From assembly GCA_016716135.1 (NCBI GenBank), contig JADJWX010000021.1, positions 46,264 through 110,263 on the forward strand: 64,000 nt of DNA, written 5' to 3'. The notes below the pieces were generated by a model, which saw only the letters and a program-made list of their open reading frames with translations, was not told the DNA's origin and made no database searches. Position numbers and translations under genes: made by a program. This document shows positions 8,999-18,700 of this stretch, piece after piece. Positions within the stretch are counted from its first letter, which is position 1; every line of letters starts with the position of its first letter. This stretch comes from Lewinellaceae bacterium (GTDB taxonomy: Bacteria; Bacteroidota; Bacteroidia; Chitinophagales; Saprospiraceae).

Positions 8999-9868
8999 TT
9001 AAAAAATCCATTTATAACCGAAAGCCAGCGTAACAGCCACATGAAACAGCATAATAACCAGCATGATAATCGCAAACGGCAAATGTGCCACGTGCCAGTA
9101 GCGAAACAGGTTTTGCATAATTTGCAGGCGTTCTATGCGGTTGTTCAGGGAGATTTCTTTCCGGATCATTTGGGCAATTTGCCGGATGTCGCCGGTGGAA
9201 ATACCGTGATTTCGCAAGGTGTTTTTTACGCGGCCAATGGCGCGCCGGTCGTCAAAATATTTGCCCAGCATGGCGCCGATGAGGTTGCCCGACTGGTATT
9301 TTCCGGTTGCCTGCGTGGATGCGAGCACGAGTTGGAAACTTTCTTCGTCCAACCGGTAATTCGTTTTCAACACATCGCTCAGGTCGGTTTTCATAGACTT
9401 TACCTCGTTCAAACTCAGCGCCCGGCCTTCAATGGTGCGCGGAATCTGAATATAAATAAACCGCCCGATCACCCCACTCAATACCACGAGGATCATGCTC
9501 CAAAACGCAATTGATACGACACCGCCGAACTTGAACGTCGTGTGGAACAAAATCATCACCGGCCCCTGCACACATAAAAAAATATGAAACTCCAGCCAGT
9601 ACTTCAGCCGGCCGAAACGGGCCAGAAACTTGTAGCGTTTGCGGGCGATATAGCCAAAAACACCGACCACGATCAACAAGGTACCGACGATCCCAAGGCC
9701 GTGGCCCATAAAACCGCTGGCTTTGAACCAGTCGTGATTCGGGTGGTAAAATCGCTCTTCCAGCGGTGTGGAATAATAACTGTAACCATTCCAGGCCAGG
9801 TAAATAATGGTCAGGATTACAATGGTCGTCATTGCGCCTATGTAAAGACGGTGGACGAAGGGTGACAT
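8999..9868 (-). CDS. Cytochrome b-like inner-membrane electron carrier
   Basis: This 289-residue protein has about five hydrophobic segments. Histidines occur in facing membrane helices (LEFHIFLCVQGPVMILFHTTF near 93-113, and YWHVAHLPFAIIMLVIMLFHV near the C-terminus), a pattern that fits two b-hemes. A soluble helical insert of about 100 residues lies between them. I do not recognise a named family. It lies between the CcsBA gene and the ferredoxin/FAD gene and is close-packed with the latter, which suggests a quinol or NAD(P)H entry module for the multiheme cytochromes encoded upstream. The role is inferred from context. The 67-base gap to CcsBA contains TA-rich sequence but no clear promoter. 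Confidence 0.65.
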   Translation of the reverse strand: MSPFVHRLYIGAMTTIVILTIIYLAWNGYSYYSTPLEERFYHPNHDWFKASGFMGHGLGIVGTLLIVVGVFGYIARKRYKFLARFGRLKYWLEFHIFLCVQGPVMILFHTTFKFGGVVSIAFWSMILVVLSGVIGRFIYIQIPRTIEGRALSLNEVKSMKTDLSDVLKTNYRLDEESFQLVLASTQATGKYQSGNLIGAMLGKYFDDRRAIGRVKNTLRNHGISTGDIRQIAQMIRKEISLNNRIERLQIMQNLFRYWHVAHLPFAIIMLVIMLFHVAVTLAFGYKWIF

Positions 9869-9935
9869 GTGTATTTGTTTGTTTAATTAACGAATATGGG
9901 GTGTTGCGGATTATGGATTAAAGATCGCCGCCGGG

Positions 9936-12900
9936 TCAGCTGCCGGAAACCACCTGTGTACGTGCGGCCTGGCTTGTCGCCTTTGGCACATCCGAGCGCA
10001 GGTACCAGCGGTGCCGCCAAAGCGCCAGCAGGGAAATGACAATCAGGCTGATTACGGTGTAGTAGACAAAATCGGGCACCGGCACCGGGTCGCCAGCAGC
10101 ATAGGAGTGCAGGCCCGACAGGTAGTAGTTTACCCCAAAATACGTCATCATAATACTCGCCCAGCCAAACAAGGTGGCCACATTGAAAGCATAAACGCCG
10201 CGCATACCCGGGATAAAACGCATATGCAGGATAAAGGCGTACACCAAAATGCTCACCAATGCCCAGGTTTCCTTGGCATCCCAGCCCCAGTAGCGCCCCC
10301 ACGATTCGTTGGCCCACACACCGCCCAGGTAGGTGCCGATGCTGATCATTGCCAGGCCGCCGATCAGGGTCATCTCGCTGATCTTGGTCATCTCGTCGAC
10401 CATGCGGTAGATATTCTTTTTGTTGCGCTGGTTAGCGAAAATCATGAAGATCAGGTTGATCACCCCGATAATGGCGCCCAGTACCAGAAAGCCGTAGGAG
10501 CCGGCCTCCAGCGATACGTGGATGGTCAGCCAGTATGATTTGAGCACGGGCACAAGGGGCGTGATCTCGGGGTCGAGCCAGCTCAGGCCGGCCACCATCA
10601 GGATAGTTGCGGCCAGCACATTGGTTGCCGCCAGGCCGCCCATGCTTTTTCTCGAGAAGATCATACCAGCCAGCACCGTGGTAAAGCCGATGTAGATCAT
10701 CGATTCGTAGCCGTTGCTCCAGGGCGCGCGCCCCGAAACATACCAGCGCAAGCCCAGCCCGAAGGCGTGCAGGACAACTGCTGCGGCAAAAATGCCCAGC
10801 CCGATGCGAAACGGCCATTTCAGGTTGAGCGCCGGTTTAAATACCGAGGTAAACAACAGTACCAGAAAACCCAGTCCCAGCAGGCCGTATACTTTGCCGA
10901 GGCGGCTGAATACATTCATTTTATTCAAAAACAGCTCGGCATCCAGTTTGCTTTCCGAAGGGTACACTGCGCTGCCAAACTGTTTTTGGTAGCTGGCCAG
11001 CTCTTCCAGCAATTGATTTGCCAGCGTCCAGTCGCCGTTGTGCAGGGCTTGTTGCAGGGTAGGTATATAGGCCGGAAAAAACTTTTCGGCAAAGGGGCTG
11101 TTTGCCGACAGGCTTTGGTGATTGTGGCCGAAATCGGCCGGTGAGGCCCAGGTATTGTTCGGATCGTTCGGCACCGGGTAAATGCGAAATATCCGCCCGG
11201 AAAAGATCATGCTGCAAATGTTGATCTTCTCGTCGAGCTTCTGCACCTCCTTGTCCAGCACGCCCCGGTCGCGCGGTTCTTTGTTGTAAGCTTCGCGCAC
11301 CAGGTCCTGGAGTTTGTAGGCGCCTTTTTCATCAAAAAAATCGTTGTACGCGGCCAGAGTGCCCTCAACCGGGATCAGCTGGCGGATGGTTTCGTGCCGG
11401 CCGAGTTTGATCAGCGGGGTATTGTACCAATCCTGCGGGTGGGTAGCCATGCCCAGCACGATCTGCTCGGCGCTCAAGCCGTAGAGGCTTTCTTTTCGGG
11501 AGAGTTTGCGCAGCACTTCGCTGCAGAGGGTATTCATGGGTTTGAGGCGGCCCTTGTGGTCTTGCACCACCACCTTGCCGAAATTTTTGGCATGGCCGGG
11601 ATACACGATGTGCTCCGGGGTGGTATGCGGCTCGGCCAATACCGGCTGGCTCAGCAGGCTTAGCGTAGCAATGAGAAGAAAAACAAGTGTATTGGTTGCG
11701 GTGCGCATGCGCTGTATACTTTGGCCCAGCTGGCGGAAACGGCTTTTTTTATCAAAAAAAGTAAAGATCAGCCCCAGGGTCAGCAGGCCGTATCCGATAT
11801 ACGAAACGAGGGTGCCCCAAAAATCGTGGTTGACGCTGAGGTAGGTGCCCAGTTCATCGGGGTCGTACGACGATTGGAAAAAACGGTAGCCCCGGTAATC
11901 CAAGATGTGGTTCATGTAAATCCGCTGGTTGCGCTGCACGTTCTCCTGCGGGTCGTTGAGGGTCACCTCGCTGGCGTAGGAAGAGGCGTTTTCGGTGCCG
12001 GGGTATTTTTCGAGGATAAAATCGCGCAACTGGATCGAAAACGGCAGTTTAACCCGTTTGGCGCCATACGACACCGCCAACTGGGTATTGCCGCCCTGCA
12101 CAAAGCGGGGGCGCCCTTCCACGCCCTTGGTGCCAGCCACAATGACTTGGTTCGACTGGCCGTTGATCCGGACGTCCATGTTGAGCGCACCCATGCTCTG
12201 GTTATCCATTTTGGGTTTTTCCGACTCGATTTTCACCGTGGCACTCGGCAGGAAGTCGCCGAACACAAAACTGCCGCCACCGCCGGAGTACAGGCTGCGC
12301 AGGGCCAGCGGGCGCCAGTCGCCGGGCGGAATGGAGTCGCGTTGCTGGGTAGCCATGGTCAGCTGGGTATAAGGTATATCTGCCTTGAACAGGAGTTGCC
12401 CGCCGGCATCGTAGCGGATGTTGAAGGCGCCGGGTGCTTCGGCTTCGTCAAAATTGAAGACCGTGCCGCGAATTTGTACGCGGTTGCCTTGCTGGACAAA
12501 ATACTCCTCCCGGCCGCCGGCGCCGCCAATCACCACTTTGAGGGTGGGCAGGCCGTCCTGGTCGTTGCGTTCCATGCGTTCCACCGGGTTGGGGATAAAG
12601 TTCAGCACTTCCACGTCGATCTGGTCTTTGCCCAGCACGTATGAGCGTTTGAAATGGTTGTTGCCCAGGCTGGCAAAAAGCACCGGCTCGTCGAAGGTGT
12701 ACCGCTTGCCGTTTTGCCGGGCTTCGAAAACGAGATAACTTTCGGCGGAGAGGAAGGTGTTTGCACTACTGCCTTCGCGAATGCCCATCATGCCCTCGTA
12801 GCCCCAGTAGCGGGTAATGCCCGCGCCGAGCAAAATGACGATGATCGCCGCATGGAAAGTCAGGATGGCCCATTTTTTCTGGCGGATCATCCGGTAACGG

Positions 12901-13106
12901 ATGATGTTGGCGATAATGGAAATGCCGAACAGGACAAGCAGCAACTCAAACCATTTGGTTTTGAACACCACTTTTTGCGCGGCGCTGGTGCCGTAATCAT
13001 TTTCGATAAAGGTGGCCGTACCGATTGCCGCGGCAAAGAGCAGCATATACAGCCCTGCCGCAGACGTGGAAAACAAGCCGTTGTATATTTTTTTAAGCAG
13101 TTTCAT
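9936..13106 (-). CDS. Fused CcsB/CcsA (System II) cytochrome c synthase
   Basis: The protein has 1056 residues. The N-terminal half is ResB/CcsB-like, with membrane segments near 15-35, 50-70 and 80-100, a large periplasmic region, and another segment near 430-450. The C-terminal third is CcsA-like, with about eight helices and the tryptophan-rich heme-binding motif WGRYWGWDAKETWAL (about 950). System II proteins move heme outward and attach it to CXXCH cysteines. Fused CcsBA forms are known in epsilonproteobacteria and Bacteroidota. Its place directly downstream of genes with about 110 CXXCH motifs suggests a dedicated synthase. It starts 18 bases after the OB-fold lipoprotein stop. Confidence 0.93.
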   Translation of the reverse strand: MKLLKKIYNGLFSTSAAGLYMLLFAAAIGTATFIENDYGTSAAQKVVFKTKWFELLLVLFGISIIANIIRYRMIRQKKWAILTFHAAIIVILLGAGITRYWGYEGMMGIREGSSANTFLSAESYLVFEARQNGKRYTFDEPVLFASLGNNHFKRSYVLGKDQIDVEVLNFIPNPVERMERNDQDGLPTLKVVIGGAGGREEYFVQQGNRVQIRGTVFNFDEAEAPGAFNIRYDAGGQLLFKADIPYTQLTMATQQRDSIPPGDWRPLALRSLYSGGGGSFVFGDFLPSATVKIESEKPKMDNQSMGALNMDVRINGQSNQVIVAGTKGVEGRPRFVQGGNTQLAVSYGAKRVKLPFSIQLRDFILEKYPGTENASSYASEVTLNDPQENVQRNQRIYMNHILDYRGYRFFQSSYDPDELGTYLSVNHDFWGTLVSYIGYGLLTLGLIFTFFDKKSRFRQLGQSIQRMRTATNTLVFLLIATLSLLSQPVLAEPHTTPEHIVYPGHAKNFGKVVVQDHKGRLKPMNTLCSEVLRKLSRKESLYGLSAEQIVLGMATHPQDWYNTPLIKLGRHETIRQLIPVEGTLAAYNDFFDEKGAYKLQDLVREAYNKEPRDRGVLDKEVQKLDEKINICSMIFSGRIFRIYPVPNDPNNTWASPADFGHNHQSLSANSPFAEKFFPAYIPTLQQALHNGDWTLANQLLEELASYQKQFGSAVYPSESKLDAELFLNKMNVFSRLGKVYGLLGLGFLVLLFTSVFKPALNLKWPFRIGLGIFAAAVVLHAFGLGLRWYVSGRAPWSNGYESMIYIGFTTVLAGMIFSRKSMGGLAATNVLAATILMVAGLSWLDPEITPLVPVLKSYWLTIHVSLEAGSYGFLVLGAIIGVINLIFMIFANQRNKKNIYRMVDEMTKISEMTLIGGLAMISIGTYLGGVWANESWGRYWGWDAKETWALVSILVYAFILHMRFIPGMRGVYAFNVATLFGWASIMMTYFGVNYYLSGLHSYAAGDPVPVPDFVYYTVISLIVISLLALWRHRWYLRSDVPKATSQAARTQVVSGS

Positions 13107-13124
13107 GTGTTCAGCCTCGTTCGG

Positions 13125-13892
13125 TTATTTCGCCACAACGGCGTTTTCCATAATGATATCATAGCGGTACCCGGCGCCAAAATCCATGTCCAGCGCAATG
13201 GTACCTTCCATGGTAACGACATGCCCCGGCGGGATGCTTTCCTGCGTGGTGACGGTCAGGTCGAAGTTATTCCCGGTGCCGTCTTGCAGGTGCAGCCAGT
13301 TGCGCCCCATGATCATTGGGTTGACTTTCATCACTTTGCCGGTCACTTTGATGGTTTTTCCGGCGTATTTCGATTTGTTTTTGATCAAGTCGCCGATTTT
13401 AATGGCCCCGGCGGCAGCCTGGATGGTGGCGGGCGGTTCCACGGGCGCGCCGCCGCTCAGGTTGCCCAGCGCCTGGTCTACCGCCGAGCCGCCGGCGCCC
13501 GCGCCGCCCGGGGGCTGCTGCGAAATGCCGCTGACGAGATACAGGGTTTCGAACACCCGGTTGTGCTCGCGGCTGGCGAAGTTTTTCTTCACCAGGCCAC
13601 CCTGGTAGTAGTAGGTGGCGCCGATCTCCACGGCTGTTTTCGGTAGGGCGATCCAGAAACTTTCGCCGTTTTCATTGACGCGGACATAGGTGTACCGCTC
13701 CGTATCGAGGGCTTCTTCGGCCACCACCTTGTGCGTTTCGGTGGATGGCGGGGCGGCGCCGGTTGTGGCAGTTTGGGTCACCGGGTGGTTATGTTGTTCG
13801 GCATCGGCGGCAGCATCGGCTTCAATAACTTTTGGGCCGGAATCGCAGGCAAACAAGGCCAGCAATAAGACGAGTACGGGTAGTTTATACAT
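13125..13892 (-). CDS. OB-fold lipoprotein of the cytochrome locus (NrfJ-like)
   Basis: The 255-residue product starts MYKLPVLVLLLALFAC, a signal peptide with a lipobox cysteine at residue 16; a longer frame upstream would bury this signal, so ATG 13892 was chosen. A first domain (about 55-110, RYTYVRVNENGESFWIALP) and a C-terminal OB-fold (about 165-255, GKTIKVTGKVMKVNPMIMG then NWLHLQDGTG) are seen, joined by a Pro/Gly/Ala-rich linker. Similar OB-fold proteins accompany multiheme cytochrome and nitrite reductase operons, where a role in cytochrome maturation has been suggested. Here it lies between the barrel and the heme synthase, which fits such a role. Confidence 0.7.
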   Translation of the reverse strand: MYKLPVLVLLLALFACDSGPKVIEADAAADAEQHNHPVTQTATTGAAPPSTETHKVVAEEALDTERYTYVRVNENGESFWIALPKTAVEIGATYYYQGGLVKKNFASREHNRVFETLYLVSGISQQPPGGAGAGGSAVDQALGNLSGGAPVEPPATIQAAAGAIKIGDLIKNKSKYAGKTIKVTGKVMKVNPMIMGRNWLHLQDGTGNNFDLTVTTQESIPPGHVVTMEGTIALDMDFGAGYRYDIIMENAVVAK

Positions 13893-13936
13893 ATCGGGTG
13901 TTGTTGTTGTGGTAAAAAATGGTCCGGGTGTATACC

Positions 13937-13978
13937 TTTCAAATTTCTGATTTTTCTTTTCAAATTTCAAATTGCAGT
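13937..13978. repeat. Seven-base periodic repeat (TTTCAAA type)
   Basis: Six consecutive 7-base units: TTTCAAA, TTTCTGA, TTTTTCT, TTTCAAA, TTTCAAA, TTGCAGT. It lies in the 192-base gap between the barrel and lipoprotein genes and has no opposing arm. Confidence 0.5.
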
Positions 13979-13994
13979 GTGGCAGGCAGTCTGA

Positions 13995-14084
13995 TTAGTC
14001 AAAAAAAAACGTCATGCCGTGGCAATTAGCACAGGTGCATAAACGCCAGTTTTTAATGCTTCGTGTTACAGGACAGCCCCGGTG
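13995..14084 (-). other. In-frame CANCH heme motif after the barrel stop codon
   Basis: Reading on in frame past the barrel TGA gives 29 codons ending in LCTCANCHGMTFFFD and a TAA stop. A complete CXXCH heme-binding motif is present although there is no start codon for it. A run of nine A (14001-14009) lies at its end. It may be a remnant of a small cytochrome gene or a chance motif. Confidence 0.35.
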
Positions 14085-15731
14085 TCAAAACCGCTGCATC
14101 AATTTCGTATTGACGCGCAGGTTGTCATAATTTTCATCATCGAAGGTGTTTTCGGCGTAGAGGTACAGGCTGAGACCTTTGAACAGCCGCCAAGACAAAC
14201 TGGCGCCCAGCATGTGCTGGCGTTTTGTCTTTTCTATTTGGAGATACTGGTAATTGAGGTTTCGGTAGTACAGTTCGGAGCCGATTTTTCCGTTCCAGAA
14301 GTTTTTGTTTAGCCGAAGGCCAAAGTTCGTACTCCGGATATAGCTGGTTTCCAAAAAAGTGCCGGAAAGCGACACGGCGGCATGAATACCCGGGATGTTA
14401 CTGTAATTGATGTAGGCATTCAGGTTTTTGGCACTGTTGGCCTGATTTTTTTGAAAACGCCAACTGGAGTGCGCGCCCACCGTAAGCCGCCTGATTGGCC
14501 GGAAGTTGATGCTGGCGCGCAAACCTTGCCGGGTTTCCTGGTCGATCAGCTGATCAATAAAGTTTTTATAGGATTCGTAAAAAATGATGTTTTTCCGGTT
14601 GTCGTAAGCCAGCGCGGCGTCCAGTTTGCGGGAAAACCGGTAGCGCACCATGGCATAAAAATTAGTCAGCCGGGGCTTGTTATGCACCTCATCGTGCACT
14701 TTTTCGTACAGGTCAACCTCCATGGAGCCAAACAGGTTCAGGTTTTTCAGGGGCTCGCCGGTGTACTGGGAATAGATGAAACGCCGGTCGATATTGGAGC
14801 CGTTGTGTTGTTCCATAAAAGCCAGCGTGGTTTGGCTGTACCGGTCTTTGGCTTTGGGGTTGAGGCCGAGGTAGATGCCGCCTTGCATGAGGCTGAAATC
14901 CACACCGTAATCGCCCAGACGGGGGCGCGAGCCGGCAATTGCGCCAGCCACCAGGCGTTTGCCGAAGCCCTGTTCAAATTGGAGCCCGTCTACCGCGCCG
15001 ATGCTTGAAATACGGGGATTGATTTTCCGGCCGAGCGTAAGGCTGGTGTTTTCCGAAAAATTGTATTTCCCCGACAAGGCATAAATTTTCAGGGCAAAGC
15101 CAAGGGTGTTGCGCAGGCTGTCGCGGGCATTGGGAATGTGCCGGTAAACGATGTAGTTGTCGGTGGAAAACCTGGAGTCGTTGATTTTGTCGCCTTTCAA
15201 CACAAAGGCATAACGCATGGTGGTATTGTTGTCCTGGTAGTCGGAAAATGTGCTGTAGGAGGCGGCTGAAAGTTGGGCGCGCAATTGGTTGCGCCGTGTT
15301 TTGGGTTTGGCGGCCGGGGAGGCATCTTTTTGCAGCGTTGGTTCCGGTTCTTCCTCCGGGATTTTCACAATGGCTGCGTCATCCGCTTGTTGTTTTGGTG
15401 GTTCGGTCTCGTCCTTTTCAGGAGGCGTTTCTTTTTTGCCGAAGGATAAAACCGGGTCGTTCAGGTTGAATTTTTCCGGAATCAATGGTGCACACACGCA
15501 GGATACCGACGATTTATTCGTGACCAGCAGTGCCGCCTGGCGCGTGCCGTTTTTTTCGATAAAAAGCGTGTCGCCAATGGCAATATGGTGGGTAGACGGA
15601 AATTTTACATACACGTTTCGGGACGATACGTAGGAAACCGCCCCCGGAATGGTGTCGACAGCATTCTGGGCATTCAGGCTTAGCGCGGACAAGCAGAAAA
15701 GTAATATGGCTGGTAAACTACGCAATTTCAA
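14085..15731 (-). CDS. Outer-membrane beta-barrel of the cytochrome locus
   Basis: This 548-residue protein has a signal peptide (about 1-21, ending LNAQ). A soluble beta-rich N-terminal part (22-100) is followed by a charged Pro/Glu/Lys linker (about 100-150). The remaining 400 residues alternate polar and hydrophobic residues with aromatic girdles and end in Phe (KLMQRF), typical of a barrel of perhaps 16-20 strands. I see no CXXCH in it and no clear MtrB similarity. It follows the giant cytochrome by 21 bases. In known porin-cytochrome conduits a barrel encloses a multiheme protein to carry electrons through the outer membrane; this protein is placed to do the same, but that is inference. 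Confidence 0.75.
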   Translation of the reverse strand: MKLRSLPAILLFCLSALSLNAQNAVDTIPGAVSYVSSRNVYVKFPSTHHIAIGDTLFIEKNGTRQAALLVTNKSSVSCVCAPLIPEKFNLNDPVLSFGKKETPPEKDETEPPKQQADDAAIVKIPEEEPEPTLQKDASPAAKPKTRRNQLRAQLSAASYSTFSDYQDNNTTMRYAFVLKGDKINDSRFSTDNYIVYRHIPNARDSLRNTLGFALKIYALSGKYNFSENTSLTLGRKINPRISSIGAVDGLQFEQGFGKRLVAGAIAGSRPRLGDYGVDFSLMQGGIYLGLNPKAKDRYSQTTLAFMEQHNGSNIDRRFIYSQYTGEPLKNLNLFGSMEVDLYEKVHDEVHNKPRLTNFYAMVRYRFSRKLDAALAYDNRKNIIFYESYKNFIDQLIDQETRQGLRASINFRPIRRLTVGAHSSWRFQKNQANSAKNLNAYINYSNIPGIHAAVSLSGTFLETSYIRSTNFGLRLNKNFWNGKIGSELYYRNLNYQYLQIEKTKRQHMLGASLSWRLFKGLSLYLYAENTFDDENYDNLRVNTKLMQRF

Positions 15732-15752
15732 AAGCAGGTTTTTTCTGAAAAA

Positions 15753-18700
15753 TTAATCTTCACCATTGGGGTGGCAGGCATAACAGGCCGGGCTGGAATA
15801 GACATAGCCGGGCACGCCATCGTGGTCATCCGCCAACTCGGCCGGATTATCGTGTTCGTGGCAATCGATACAGGCTGAAGGCCAAAAAGTTCCCGGGGGT
15901 GGTGTGGCAGTCGGCACAAGTGTTCCATTCCTCATCGTGTTTTCCGCTGTAAATGGGGAAGTACATGTTGTCGTGGTCGAAGGTTGAGGGCTCCCAGGCA
16001 TTTTCATTGTGGCACAACGCGCAGTCGGTGGGAAAACCTGCCGACAGGTGGTTGGGGTTGGTGGCGCCGTTGTAGTCGGCCTGGTGACAACCCACGCAGG
16101 TGTTGGGGGTATTGTTGAAGTTGCCGCCGATGTGGCAGTCGGTACAATTGACAATGGCGGCGTGCGCGCCGTTGAGCGGCCAGATGGTATTGTGGTCGAA
16201 GGTGGATGGCACCCAGGCCGATTCGTTGTGGCATTGGGTGCAATCGGTGGGGAAGTTTGCTGCGCTGTGGTTGGGGTTTGTGGTGGCGTTGTAGTCGGCC
16301 TGGTGACAACCCACGCAGGTGTTGGGGGTATTGTTGAAGTTGCCGCCGATGTGGCAGTCGGTACAATTGACAATGGCGGCGTGTGCGCCGTTGAGCGGCC
16401 AGATGGTATTGTGATCGAAGGTGGATGGCACCCAGGCCGATTCGTTGTGGCATTGGGTGCAATCGGTGGGGAAGTTTGCTGCGCTGTGGTTGGGGTTGGT
16501 GGTAGCGTTGTAGTCGGCCTGGTGACAACCTGCGCAGGTATTGGGCGTGTTGTTGAAGTTGCCGCCGATGTGGCAGTCGGTACAATTGACAATGGCGTGC
16601 GCGCCGTTGAGCGGCCAGATGGTATTGTGGTCGAAGGTGGATGGCACCCAGGCCGATTCGTTGTGGCATTGGGTGCAATCGGTGGGGAAGTTTGCTGCGC
16701 TGTGGTTGGGGTTGGTGGTGGCGTTGTAGTCCGGCAGGTGACAACCTGCGCAGGTATTGGGCGTGTTGTTGTAGTTGCCATTGTGACAGGCCGCGCAGTC
16801 GTTTGCGATGGCTGCGTGCGCGCCGTTCAGTTGATAATAATTGTTGTGAATGGGGAATTCCGCCGGTATCCAGCCATCGTTGGTATGGCAGGTTTCGCAG
16901 TCAGTCGGGATACCGAGTGCCGGGTGGTTGGGGTTGGTGGTGGCATTGTAGTCGGGCTGGTGACAGCCGGCGCAGGTGTTTGGTGTGTTGGTGTAATTGC
17001 CACCGATGTGGCAGTCGGTGCAATTGGGTACGCTGGCGTGTGCGCCGGTCAGCGGCCAGGCGGTATTGTGGTCGAAGGTGGAAGGTACCCAGGCGTTTTC
17101 ATCGTGGCATTGTGTACAGTTGGTGCCAAATTGATTGCTCAGGTGGTTGGGATTGGTGGTGGCGTCGTAATCCGTTTGGTGACAGCCGGCGCAGGTATTG
17201 GGCGTGTTGGTGTAATTGCCACCGATGTGGCAGTCGGTACAATTGGGTACGCTGGCATGCGCGCCGGTGAGCGGCCAGACGGCGTTGTGGTCGAAGGTAG
17301 CGGGCGCCCAGGCATTTTCATCGTGGCACTGGGTGCAGTCGGTGGGGAACTGGTTGGCGGCGTGGTTGGGGTTTGTGGTGGCGTTGTAATCGGGTTGGTG
17401 ACAGCCGGCGCAGGTGTTTGGGGTATTGTTGTAATTGCCGTTGTGGCAGGCTGCGCAGTCGTTTGCGATGGCTGCGTGCGCGCCGTTCAGTTGGTAATAA
17501 TTGTTGTGAATGGGGAATGTTGCGGGCATCCAGCCGTCGCTGGTGTGGCAGTTTTGGCAGTCGGTTGGAATGCCGATCGCCGGGGTGATTTGGATTGGTG
17601 GTGGCGTCGTAATCCGTTTGGTGACAGCCGACGCAGGTGTTGGATGGAGTGGGGTAATTTCCACCGGTGTGGCGGTCGGTGCAATTGGGTACGTTGGGAT
17701 GCGCGCCGGTGAGCGGCCAGACGGCGTTGTGGTCGAAGGTAGCGGGCGCCCAGGCGTTTTCATCGTGGCACTGGGTGCAGTCGGTGGGGAACTGGTTGGC
17801 GGCGTGATTGGGGTTTGTGGTGGCGTCGTAATCGGGTTTGTGACAGCCCGCGCAGGTGTTTGGGGTATTGTTGTAATTGCCGTGTGGCAGGCTGCGCAGT
17901 CGTTGCGATGGCTGCGTGCGCGCCGTTCAGTTGGTAATAATTGTTGTGAATGGGGAATGTTGCGGGCATCCAGCCGTCGCTGGTGTGGCAGTTTTGGCAG
18001 TCGGTTGGAATGCCGATCGCCGGGTGATTTGGATTGGTGGTGGCGTCGTAATCCGTTTGGTGACAGCCGGCGCAGGTATTGGGTGTATTGGTGTAATTGC
18101 CACCGATGTGGCAGTCGGTACAATTGGGTACGCTGGCATGCGCGCCGGTGAGCGGCCAGACGGCGTTGTGGTCGAAGGTAGCGGGCGCCCAGGCGTTTTC
18201 ATCGTGGCACTGGGTGCAGTCGGTGGGGAACTGGTTGGCGGCGTGGTTGGGGTTTGTGGTGGCGTCGTAATCGGGTTGGTGACAGCCGGCGCAGGTGTTT
18301 GGGGTATTGTTGTAATTGCCGTTGTGGCAGGCTGCGCAGTCGTTTGCGATGGCTGCGTGCGCGCCGTTCAGTTGGTAATAATTGTTGTGAATGGGGAATG
18401 TTGCGGGCATCCAGCCGTCGCTGGTGTGGCAGTTTTGGCAGTCGGTTGGAATGCCGATCGCCGGGTGATTTGGATTGGTGGTGGCGTCGTAATCCGTTTG
18501 GTGACAGCCGGCGCAGGTATTGGGTGTATTGGTGTAATTTCCACCGGTGTGGCAGTCGGTGCAATTGGGTACGCTGGCATGCGCGCCGGTGAGCGGCCAG
18601 ACGGCGTTGTGGTCGAAGGTAGCGGGCGCCCAGGCATTTTCATCGTGGCACTGGGTGCAGTCGGTGGGGAACTGGTTGGCGGCGTGATTGGGGTTTGTGG

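Noticed and set aside
17580..18123. Separate second cytochrome gene starting at 18123
   Set aside because: The ATG there is in the wrong frame of the repeats, and the first codons encode arginine-rich nonsense; the in-frame cytochrome sequence continues from the upstream gene after indels.
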